Assembly: GCA_027487315.1 (NCBI GenBank)
Contig: JAIYDW010000249.1
Span: 17,860-81,859 of the forward strand
Direction: 5' to 3'
Length of the DNA: 64,000 bases
Origin: Verrucomicrobiaceae bacterium
GTDB lineage: Bacteria > Verrucomicrobiota > Verrucomicrobiia > Verrucomicrobiales > Verrucomicrobiaceae
The translations under genes were made by a program, and so were the position numbers. This document shows positions 52,995 through 61,176 of this stretch, piece by piece; within the stretch, counting starts at the first letter, position 1; every line of letters starts with the position of its first letter. Below the pieces are notes generated by a model, which worked only from the letters and a program-made list of their open reading frames with translations, made no database searches and was not told the origin of the DNA.

Positions 52995-54959
52995 ATGCGT
53001 TTGCTCATCTCTGCCTTTCTCATCCTCTCTGCCTGCGTTTCCAACGGCTACGCCGCCGTAAAAATGCCTTCCTTTTTCAGTGATCACATGGTCCTCCAGC
53101 GGGACAGGCCCGTGCCCATTTGGGGCCAAGCCAACCCGGGAGAGCAAGTGACGGTCGAGTTTGCCAATCAGAAAAAAACCACTCTGGCCAATGCCGCAGG
53201 CCGATGGAATCTCACGTTGGATCCCATGCCCGCGAATGCCGAGCCACAACTTCTGAAAATTGGCTCCGTTTCGATTCAAGACGTGCTCGTTGGTGACGTT
53301 TGGCTCGCGTCAGGGCAGTCCAACATGGAATGGGAAATGCAAATGAAGCCGGATTCCAAAGCCGACATTCCGAAGGCCACACATCCTAACTTGCGCATCA
53401 TCGAGATCCCCAAAACAGTGGCGCTCACCCCACAGGATGACGTTCCTGCTATCTGGTCGCCCTGCACTCCCGAGAGCGTCGCCAGTTTCTCTGCCGTCGG
53501 TTATTACTTCGGACTCAAGTTGCATTTGGAGCTCAATGTTCCGGTCGGCATTATGCAAAGCGCCTGGGGCGGCACTCGCATTGAACCTTGGACGAGCGAG
53601 GCCGGCTTCGGTGAGGTGCCTGAGTTGAAGGAGTTTGCCGCTGATGTCCAAGCCAAGCTCCCAGGCAGTGCCGCCTACCGCCGCAAACAGGAGGAGCACC
53701 TCGCCGCTGTCGAAGCCTGGTCGAAGACAGCCCGCTCTGCCCTGGAGAACAAACAAGCCGTACCCGCACTCCCCGCCCAGCCAGACACTTTTACTGCCGG
53801 TGCAGGCACCCCCACCGCGCTTTACAACGCCATGATGCATCCTCTGGTTCCCTTCGCAATTCGGGGTGCGATTTGGTATCAAGGCGAGTCCAATCACAAT
53901 GAGGGCTTCGTTTACACGGATAAAAAGAAAGCCTTGCTGGCCTCGTGGCGCGCCGCTTTCCAACAGCCCGAACTGCCATTCTACTTCGTTCAAATCGCTC
54001 CGTTCCAATATGGAGAGGAAGACCCCGAAATCTTGCCCCAGTTCTGGCAGGCGCAACGCGAGTGCCTGCGCATCCCGCATACCGGAATGGCCGTCATTTC
54101 TGATATCGGCGAAGTCCCGGATATCCATCCCGCGCACAAAAAGGAAGTCGCCCGCCGACTTTCCCTCTGGGCTCTCGCCAAAACCTATGGCCGCAGCGAT
54201 GTGGACCCCAGTGGCCCGCTCTATGCCAGCCACGCCATCGAAGGCAATGCGATCCGCGTCAAGTTTGACAACGCCTCCACTGGGCTCGCCACCCGCGATG
54301 GCAAGCCACTCACCCATTTCGAAATCGCCGGGCGCGATGGACTTTTCCAAGAGGGCACTGCCACCATCGAAGGCGATAGCGTCATCGTCACGTCCTCCAA
54401 AGTCCCCCAGCCCCGCCGCGTCCGTTTTGCCTGGAGCAAAACAGCCATTCCGAATCTCATGGACAAGGACGGACTCCCTGCGACTGCCTTCCACACCCAT
54501 TGGCCTGTGGATCCTGACCTTGGACCCAATTTGGCACGTGATTGCAAATGGATCAGCAGTGACAAAAACGTTTGGGCATGGGACATGGGTCTGACGGATG
54601 GCTCATGGGCTACCCGGGCTCCCCATTGCTTCGCCACCAGTAACGCAGACGCCTTTCCCAAACACGTCACCATTGATTTGAAACAGTCCCAAACCCTGAA
54701 TCTCATCCGGTTGGGAACGCCCGAGATCGGATCAACCAAAACAGTCGCCATCTCCCTGAGCAACGATGGCCAAAATTTCAAAGAGGTTGGCCGCCATGTT
54801 TTCCCCCTAGGCAAGCCCGAACAGACTTCTGTCGAGTTCCCGGATGTCGAGGCGAGACATATCCGTCTTACCTACCTGGATCATCATCAACAAGAAGCGG
54901 GAGGATTCTCCAATACCTTCGCCTTTACGACGGAAGTCGAGGCTTATCGAGCCAAGTAG
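52995..54959 (+). CDS. secreted sialate O-acetylesterase
   Basis: A 654-residue SGNH-type esterase that removes O-acetyl groups from sialic acid or other sugars. The signal peptide is MRLLISAFLILSACVSNGYA. An N-terminal beta domain (to about 105) carries FFSDHMVLQRDRPVPIWGQA. The catalytic Ser motif is WLASGQSNMEW, followed by GIMQSAWGGTRIEPW and WYQGESNHNEG; DIHPAHKKEVARRL supplies the Asp/His motif. A C-terminal domain (about 505-654, FPKHVTIDLKQSQTLNLIRL) resembles an F5/8-type discoidin module. It heads a plus-strand run; the PSD1 gene starts 9 bp downstream, so cotranscription is very likely. Confidence 0.94.
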   Translation: MRLLISAFLILSACVSNGYAAVKMPSFFSDHMVLQRDRPVPIWGQANPGEQVTVEFANQKKTTLANAAGRWNLTLDPMPANAEPQLLKIGSVSIQDVLVGDVWLASGQSNMEWEMQMKPDSKADIPKATHPNLRIIEIPKTVALTPQDDVPAIWSPCTPESVASFSAVGYYFGLKLHLELNVPVGIMQSAWGGTRIEPWTSEAGFGEVPELKEFAADVQAKLPGSAAYRRKQEEHLAAVEAWSKTARSALENKQAVPALPAQPDTFTAGAGTPTALYNAMMHPLVPFAIRGAIWYQGESNHNEGFVYTDKKKALLASWRAAFQQPELPFYFVQIAPFQYGEEDPEILPQFWQAQRECLRIPHTGMAVISDIGEVPDIHPAHKKEVARRLSLWALAKTYGRSDVDPSGPLYASHAIEGNAIRVKFDNASTGLATRDGKPLTHFEIAGRDGLFQEGTATIEGDSVIVTSSKVPQPRRVRFAWSKTAIPNLMDKDGLPATAFHTHWPVDPDLGPNLARDCKWISSDKNVWAWDMGLTDGSWATRAPHCFATSNADAFPKHVTIDLKQSQTLNLIRLGTPEIGSTKTVAISLSNDGQNFKEVGRHVFPLGKPEQTSVEFPDVEARHIRLTYLDHHQQEAGGFSNTFAFTTEVEAYRAK

Positions 54960-54968
54960 CTTCTTACC

Positions 54969-57128
54969 ATGACACTCGCATCGTCCCGGTTCTTTTGCTT
55001 GAGTCTCTGGCTTTTGCCGAGTCTCGCATCGATGGCCGCCGACCGGGTACAATTCAATCGCGACATCCGCCCCCTCCTCGCAGCCAAATGCTACGCCTGC
55101 CATGGACCAGACGAAGACAAGCGCGAGGCGGATCTGCGACTTGATTTGCGCGCTGAAGCCACTCGAGAGGCAATCAAACCCGGACAACCCGAGCAGAGCG
55201 AGTTCTGGAAGCGCATCACTTCACACGATGTCGAAGAGGTCATGCCGCCTCCATCATCCCCCAAACAGCTCACTGAATCGGAGAGGTTGCTTTTCCGCCA
55301 GTGGATCGCAGAAGGCGCTGAGTACCAGCAGCATTGGTCTTTTCAACCCATTGAAAACCCCCTTCCGCCATCGGGAGAAACGTCCAATCCCATCGATGCA
55401 TTCATCTGCGCTGAGCTCTCCCGTCACAACCTCACGCCCGCACCTCATGCTGATCCCGCCACACTCATCCGTCGCGTTTCACTCGACCTCACGGGGCTTC
55501 CTCCAACATCCGAAGAAGTTCAGAAATTCGTCGCCGAATGCCAGCGTTTGCCCGGCTCGGATCAGCCCTATCTTCGTCTCGTTGACCGTCTTCTAACCTC
55601 TCCCCACTTTGGAGAACGCTGGGCGCGCCACTGGTTGGACATGGCACGTTATGCCGACAGCAACGGTTTCCTGGGTGATGCGGTGCGTCCAAATGCTTGG
55701 AGGTATCGTGACTGGGTGATCGACGCCATCAATCGTGATCTCCCCTTCGACCAGTTCACCATTGAGCAAATCGCAGGTGATCTCCTGCCCAATCCCACCA
55801 TCAATCAGATCACCGCCACCGGCTTCCACCGCAATGCCGCATTGAATACCGAGGCCGGCGTGGACAAGGAGGAGGCGCGATTTCAAAACCTTGCCGATCG
55901 TGTCAACACCACAGGCCGTGTCTGGATGGGTCTGACCGTTGGCTGTGCTCAATGCCACACTCACAAGTATGACCCCATCACCATTCGCGACTACTACAGC
56001 CTCTACGCCTTCTTCAACAACACCGAGGACCGTGATGAAGTCAGCACCAAGGCACCCGCACTTGCAGAGATCACGCAGGATCGCCGTCAAACCTATGTTC
56101 ACATGGCTGGTGACTACGCTCGCCGAGGCCCCGACGTCATGCCCGCAAGCCTGTCTGCTCTACCCGCTCTTCAGGACTCAGGTCAACGCGAAGCCAACCG
56201 ATTGGATCTTGCTCGCTGGCTTGTCTCACCTCAACACCCGCTTACCAGCCGGGTGGCGGTGAACCACCTCTGGAGCAAACTTTTTGGAATCGGCCTCGTT
56301 AGCACGCACGATGATTTTGGCGCTACCGGCGAGCCCCCTTCGCATCCTGAACTGCTCGACTTCCTCGCCTCTCAGTTCATGCGCCAGGGCTGGAGCCGCA
56401 AACAACTGATTCGCCTCATGGTCACCTCCGCCACCTATCAACAAAGCGCGGATCATCGAAAAGATATCGTGGCTCTTGATCCCCTCAACCGACTGCTATC
56501 ACGGCAGAACCGGTTGCGCCTGGATGCCGAAATCCTTCGTGACTCCGCACTGTGCGCCAGTGGCCTGCTCACGCGCAACTTGGGCGGCCCCAGCATCAAA
56601 CCGCCACTTCCCGGCGATATCTTTGACGTCGGACGATCGGTGAAATGGGAGGTCAGCCAGAGCAATGAACGTTACCGCCGTGGCCTTTACATCCTCACCA
56701 TGCGCAGCTTGCTCTATCCGATGCTGACGACCTTTGATGCTCCTGACGCTGCGGACGCCTGCGTGCGCCGAGAGCGCAGCAATACACCCTTGCAAGCTCT
56801 CACTATGATGAACGATCCCGTTTTCGTCGAGGCCGCCCAGGCACTGGCACTCCGCGTCATTCGTGAAGCTCCGAAGGACTTAGACCAGCGCCTCCGCCAT
56901 CTTTTCTTCCTCGTCCTGAATCGCCCGCCACTCTCTTCAGAGATTCAGCGCCTCAATGCCTTCTACCACGAGCACCATGCCCGCGTCGAATCCGGCGGAA
57001 AGGAGGCCCTCAAAATTCTTGGCATCATCGAATCCACCACCCCCCCCGATCAACGGCTACAGACGGCGACTCTGGTAGGGCTTGCTAGGGTGCTCATGAA
57101 CCTGGATGAGTTTATCAACAGGCCTTAG
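54969..57128 (+). CDS. PSD1/DUF1549-DUF1553 cytochrome c-like protein
   Basis: A 719-residue exported protein with signal peptide ending SLASMAA. Order: cytochrome domain (FNRDIRPLLAAKCYACHGPD), DUF1549 (about 130-340: PIDAFICAELSRHNLTPAP, LIRRVSLDLTGLPPTSEEV, HFGERWARHWLDMARYADSN) with a second CxxCH (VGCAQCHTHKYDPI), and DUF1553 (about 400-660: LARWLVSPQHPLTSRVAVNH, WSKLFGIGLVSTHDDFG, RNRLRLDAEILRDSAL). It is at the short end for the family; the segment between DUF1549 and DUF1553 is reduced. Two c-type hemes are expected. The DUF1501 gene follows after 3 bp, the normal pairing for this family. Confidence 0.94.
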   Translation: MTLASSRFFCLSLWLLPSLASMAADRVQFNRDIRPLLAAKCYACHGPDEDKREADLRLDLRAEATREAIKPGQPEQSEFWKRITSHDVEEVMPPPSSPKQLTESERLLFRQWIAEGAEYQQHWSFQPIENPLPPSGETSNPIDAFICAELSRHNLTPAPHADPATLIRRVSLDLTGLPPTSEEVQKFVAECQRLPGSDQPYLRLVDRLLTSPHFGERWARHWLDMARYADSNGFLGDAVRPNAWRYRDWVIDAINRDLPFDQFTIEQIAGDLLPNPTINQITATGFHRNAALNTEAGVDKEEARFQNLADRVNTTGRVWMGLTVGCAQCHTHKYDPITIRDYYSLYAFFNNTEDRDEVSTKAPALAEITQDRRQTYVHMAGDYARRGPDVMPASLSALPALQDSGQREANRLDLARWLVSPQHPLTSRVAVNHLWSKLFGIGLVSTHDDFGATGEPPSHPELLDFLASQFMRQGWSRKQLIRLMVTSATYQQSADHRKDIVALDPLNRLLSRQNRLRLDAEILRDSALCASGLLTRNLGGPSIKPPLPGDIFDVGRSVKWEVSQSNERYRRGLYILTMRSLLYPMLTTFDAPDAADACVRRERSNTPLQALTMMNDPVFVEAAQALALRVIREAPKDLDQRLRHLFFLVLNRPPLSSEIQRLNAFYHEHHARVESGGKEALKILGIIESTTPPDQRLQTATLVGLARVLMNLDEFINRP

Positions 57129-57131
57129 AAC

Positions 57132-58622
57132 ATGAACGACACTCTTATTCCAGACCTATCCCCCGAAGAACGTTTCCGCCAAACCCGTCGCGACTTCCTC
57201 GCGACCAGTTCATCGGGTCTGGGCGGGCTCGCGCTGGCGTCACTGCTGAAACAGGACGGCTTGCTGGGCGGTGACGTTAATCCTCTGGCCTCACGCCAAC
57301 CGCATTTTGCGCCCAAGGCTGAGCGCTGCATCTTCATCTTTCTCGAAGGCGGACCGTCGCAAATGGATTTGTTCGATCCGAAACCGCTGCTGAATAAGTA
57401 TGACGGGCAGGCTCTCCCTGACTCCATCATCGGCAATGCAAAGTTTGCTTTCTTGCAAAAAGAGACCGCCACCGTCATGGGCACCAAGCGAGTCTTCAAA
57501 AAACACGGGCAGTGCGGCATGGATATCTCCGATTTGCTGCCTCACATCGCCACCTGTGCCGATGATATTGCATTGATCCGGTCGATGCACACCAATCAAT
57601 TCAATCACCTGCCGGGCCAACTCATGTTGAACTGTGGCGCTGCCCTTTTAGGTCGTCCAAGCGTGGGTTCATGGGTCACTTACGGTCTGGGCAATGCCTC
57701 CCAGGAACTGCCCTCGTATGTGGTGATGGTAAGCAAAGGCCGGGGCCTTCCCGGCGGTAGCTCAACTTGGTCAAGTGGCTTTCTACCTTCATCCTATGGC
57801 GGTGTGATGTTTCGCAATGGCACCTCGCCTGTGTTGAATCTCGCCAACCCTGACGGGATCACCAATGAGATGCAGGCCGCCAGCCTCGCTGCGCTCAACG
57901 ATTTGAACCATCTTCAACACAAGCACATTGGTGACCCCGAAATCGCCAGCCGCATTAACAGCTACGAACTTGCCTTCCGCATGCAAAGTGCCGCTCCGGA
58001 ACTGGTTGATCTCGCTGGTGAAACCCAGGCGACTCTGGATGCCTACGGGGTGAACCGCATCGAGCCCCCCATAAAGAGCAATCTCGGAGGCATCGGCAAC
58101 TTTCAGACCTTCTCCAGGCATTGCCTTCAAGCGCGCCGGATGGTCGAGCGCGGCGTGCGATTTGTGAATGTCATCCACGCCTCCTGGGATCATCACAGCA
58201 ACTTGGACCCCCAGCTCGCGCACAACTGTCAGATGGTCGATCAGCCGATCGCTGCGCTGCTGAAAGACCTTAAACAGCGCGGTTTGCTGGACACCACCCT
58301 TGTGGTCTGGGGCAGCGAGTTCGGCCGAACGGCGCTGGGTGAAAATCGCCCCGGCAACAAGGCGATCACCGGGAGAGACCACCATCCTGGTGCCTTTAGC
58401 CTCTGGATGGCTGGCGGCGGCATTAAGGGAGGTCAAGTGTATGGTGCAACCGATGATTTTGCCTGGCACGTTGATCGGGATCCCGTTTCCATCCACGATT
58501 TTCATGCCACCATTCTGCACCTCTTTGGCATGGATCACAAAAAGCTCACCTACCGTTTTCAGGGGCGCGACTTCCGCCTGACGGACGTGCATGGCGAGGT
58601 GGTCAAGGGGTTGCTGGCGTGA
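57132..58622 (+). CDS. DUF1501 exported protein
   Basis: A 496-residue protein of the DUF1501 family, whose fold belongs to the alkaline-phosphatase/sulfatase superfamily. A Tat signal is present near residues 15-35 (RQTRRDFLATSSSGLGGLAL). Characteristic segments are CIFIFLEGGPSQMDLFDPKP, HQCGMDISDLLPH-like KHGQCGMDISDLLPHIA, SMHTNQFNHLPGQLM, VVWGSEFGRTALGENRPGNK and RDHHPGAFSLWMAGGGIKGG. The His/Asp-rich motifs could bind a metal, but no activity has been assigned. It is tightly linked to the PSD1 cytochrome gene upstream, and the two are thought to work together. Confidence 0.94.
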   Translation: MNDTLIPDLSPEERFRQTRRDFLATSSSGLGGLALASLLKQDGLLGGDVNPLASRQPHFAPKAERCIFIFLEGGPSQMDLFDPKPLLNKYDGQALPDSIIGNAKFAFLQKETATVMGTKRVFKKHGQCGMDISDLLPHIATCADDIALIRSMHTNQFNHLPGQLMLNCGAALLGRPSVGSWVTYGLGNASQELPSYVVMVSKGRGLPGGSSTWSSGFLPSSYGGVMFRNGTSPVLNLANPDGITNEMQAASLAALNDLNHLQHKHIGDPEIASRINSYELAFRMQSAAPELVDLAGETQATLDAYGVNRIEPPIKSNLGGIGNFQTFSRHCLQARRMVERGVRFVNVIHASWDHHSNLDPQLAHNCQMVDQPIAALLKDLKQRGLLDTTLVVWGSEFGRTALGENRPGNKAITGRDHHPGAFSLWMAGGGIKGGQVYGATDDFAWHVDRDPVSIHDFHATILHLFGMDHKKLTYRFQGRDFRLTDVHGEVVKGLLA

Positions 58623-58758
58623 TGGGCTTCCCATTTGAAACGGTGTATCTACCGCTCGGATTCAACATGGTTTCGGCTTGTCTCGAGGCACCAAAAGCGT
58701 CGATGCAAAAATTGACGACGTCATGAGGCATCACCGCAGGACTTTTGAAACTCATCAG

Positions 58759-58773
58759 CCACTAAAATAGTGG
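58759..58773. promoter_or_regulatory. perfect palindrome upstream of the second PhoD-like gene
   Basis: CCACTAAAATAGTGG is a 6-bp inverted repeat around AAA, 28 bases before the start at 58802, followed by AAAAA. It lies in the 179-bp gap after the DUF1501 gene. It could be an operator, or a weak hairpin ending the upstream transcript. The rest of the gap shows no gene. Confidence 0.3.
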
Positions 58774-58801
58774 AAAAAGCAGATGATCCAAAGCGTTCCC
58801 A

Positions 58802-61156
58802 ATGGACATGACATCGAAAATCACTCGCCGAAACAGCTTCAAACTCATCACTGCTGGAACCCTCGCAGGCATCGCAAGTCGGCAAACCCCGGTTTTGGCC
58901 GAAGAATCCGTGTCGACCGACTGGACGAAGACCCATGATCGTGTCTTCCTTGGTGGCGAGTTTTGGGCGAACCCAATGGAAGACTGGCGTGTCAGTGAAG
59001 GCGGTGCCGAATGCCTCAACTCGGGTGCGGGCCGGAGTGTGCATTCGCTGACTCATCAAATCACCCAAAACGGTAGCTTCACACTGGCAGTGACATTGAC
59101 TCGCCTTGAGATCAACAAGGCCGACGGCGGTGCAGGTTTCCGCATCGGCATTCGCAGCGAACTCAACGAATATCGCAGCAATTGCTTCGTGCTCAAAGGC
59201 TTCGATGCTGGCTGGCAAGGAGATCAGCTCATCCTGGGTTCGCAAAAGAGCGCGCTCCCGAGTGGGTCTGATCTCGCTCAAATTCATCTAACGCTCAAAG
59301 GAAAAGCCATCGGTGACCAATGCGCTTTGACGCTGACAGCCACCCATCCGGAGACCGGCAATCTGCTCGCTACAGTCAGCGAATCCATCCCTGCGGAAAC
59401 GCTCCTCGGTAACGTCTCTCTCGCCAACAACTTCAGCGCTGGTGCTGCCGGCGCGGCAAAGAAAAAAGGCAAAGCCAAAGCCACACCATTAGCTGGTGGC
59501 GGACGTTATCGATTCCAGAACTGGACGATGGAAGGTGATGCATTCGCCGTCACCGAGGCAAATCGATTTGGCCCCATCTTGTGGTCGATGTATTCGCTCA
59601 CTGACTCGCGCACAGCCGAGGGATTCGTGATGAAAATCAGCGCTCTCACGGGTCCCATGGGAGCCAAGGACAATCAAAACGTTGAACTGCACATCCAGCA
59701 AAACGGTGCTTGGAAATCGCTCGGTACAGCCAAGCTGGATCCCGATGCCTGGGTGGCCACGTTCCGCATTCTGAATTGGGACGCCAAGACTGCCACGCCC
59801 TACAAACTGGTGTATCGGGAGAAACACAAAGACGGAAGCGAAACGCCGAACGAATGGACCGGCACCATCAAAGCCAATCCCGAAGGTCGTCCCTTGCGCA
59901 TGGCCGCTCTCACTTGCCAAAACGACTACGGCTTCCCCTATGCACCCGTGGCTGAAAACTTGGTCAAACTCGATCCCGATCTCGTTTTCTTCTCTGGCGA
60001 CCAGATCTATGAGAACCACGGCGGTTTCGGTCTCATTCGCGAACCTGCTGAGCCTGCGATCCTGAACTACTTGCGCAAATTCTATCAGCATGGCTGGGCC
60101 TTCCGCGAAGTCATGCGCAATGCTCCCACGCTTTGTCTTCCAGATGATCACGATGTCTTCCAGGGCAACATCTGGGGCGAAGGTGGCAAGAAAATGGATG
60201 TCGGTGACAGTGGAGCCTCCTCCAAAGGTGGCTACATCGAGCCCGCTCGAATGGTGAATGCCGTTCACAAAACCAATGTGGCGCATCATCCGGATGCCTT
60301 TGATCCCAAGCCCGTCCTGCAGGATATCAGCGTCTACTACGGTGACATGGTCTATGGCGGCGTAAGTTTTGCCATCATCGCTGATCGCCAGTGGAAGAGT
60401 GGGCCTGAGCATGTCGAGACTGGCGCTGGACGTGCAGACCATGTGCTGGAAGCAGATTTCGACACCTCCAAGTTGGACAAGCCAGGACTCGTATTGCTCG
60501 GCGAGCGCCAGGAAGCCTTTCTCAAACAATGGTCGGAAGACTGGCGCGGGCACACACTCAAAGCCCTGCTGAGTCAGACTGTCTTCATCAATGCAGCCAC
60601 TCATCATGGTAGCGAGGATGGCTATTTGAAGGCTGATCTCGATTCCGGCGGATGGCCGCAAACACCGCGGAATCGTGCCATCGACATCCTGCGTCCCTCG
60701 ATGGCGCTGCACATCAATGGTGACCAGCATTTAACCACTCTCGCTCAATACGGCGTGGACAAACAGCGTGACAGCAACTGGTCCTTCTGCACCCCGGCCA
60801 TCGCCGCTGGGTATCCGCGGTGGTGGCGGCCTGACGAGATGAAAATGCCTCACGCCAATCGCCCTAAACATGGCCATGGTGACACCGGCGAGTACCTGGA
60901 TGGACTCGGCAACAAAGCCTACATTTACGCCGTTGGAAATCCTCAAGTAGGCCAAGCCCCAAACCGCTATGATAAGGCTCACGAGAAGGCCAGTGGCTTT
61001 GGCTTCATCACCTTCGACACGGAAAAGAAAACGTACTTCATTGAGTCCTTTCGCTTCCTCATCGATGCCACCGACGGCAAGCCGACCAATCAATTCCCAG
61101 GCTGGCCCGTTACCATCCATCAAAAGGAAAATCGTGGCGAAAACTTGATCGGCTGA
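58802..61156 (+). CDS. PhoD-like phosphatase with N-terminal beta-sandwich domain
   Basis: A 784-residue exported protein. A Tat signal starts it ([20 protein letters not shown]). Residues 45-265 form a DUF1080/LamG-like sandwich ([33 protein letters not shown]), with a Gly/Ala/Lys-rich linker near 218-235. An Fn3-like domain leads into a metallophosphatase core: [64 protein letters not shown] and [18 protein letters not shown]. These provide the Asp/Asn/His ligands of PhoD-type enzymes. It is much longer than, and diverged from, the copy at 30000. The DUF1592 gene follows after 20 bp. Confidence 0.88.
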   Translation: MDMTSKITRRNSFKLITAGTLAGIASRQTPVLAEESVSTDWTKTHDRVFLGGEFWANPMEDWRVSEGGAECLNSGAGRSVHSLTHQITQNGSFTLAVTLTRLEINKADGGAGFRIGIRSELNEYRSNCFVLKGFDAGWQGDQLILGSQKSALPSGSDLAQIHLTLKGKAIGDQCALTLTATHPETGNLLATVSESIPAETLLGNVSLANNFSAGAAGAAKKKGKAKATPLAGGGRYRFQNWTMEGDAFAVTEANRFGPILWSMYSLTDSRTAEGFVMKISALTGPMGAKDNQNVELHIQQNGAWKSLGTAKLDPDAWVATFRILNWDAKTATPYKLVYREKHKDGSETPNEWTGTIKANPEGRPLRMAALTCQNDYGFPYAPVAENLVKLDPDLVFFSGDQIYENHGGFGLIREPAEPAILNYLRKFYQHGWAFREVMRNAPTLCLPDDHDVFQGNIWGEGGKKMDVGDSGASSKGGYIEPARMVNAVHKTNVAHHPDAFDPKPVLQDISVYYGDMVYGGVSFAIIADRQWKSGPEHVETGAGRADHVLEADFDTSKLDKPGLVLLGERQEAFLKQWSEDWRGHTLKALLSQTVFINAATHHGSEDGYLKADLDSGGWPQTPRNRAIDILRPSMALHINGDQHLTTLAQYGVDKQRDSNWSFCTPAIAAGYPRWWRPDEMKMPHANRPKHGHGDTGEYLDGLGNKAYIYAVGNPQVGQAPNRYDKAHEKASGFGFITFDTEKKTYFIESFRFLIDATDGKPTNQFPGWPVTIHQKENRGENLIG

Positions 61157-61176
61157 TCTTCCGGATTCGAACACGC

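Noticed and set aside
53310..54500. A 396-codon antisense frame within the sialate O-acetylesterase gene, and a 413-codon one at 59489-60730
   Set aside because: Both lie wholly inside genes with clear catalytic motifs and have no recognisable domain.
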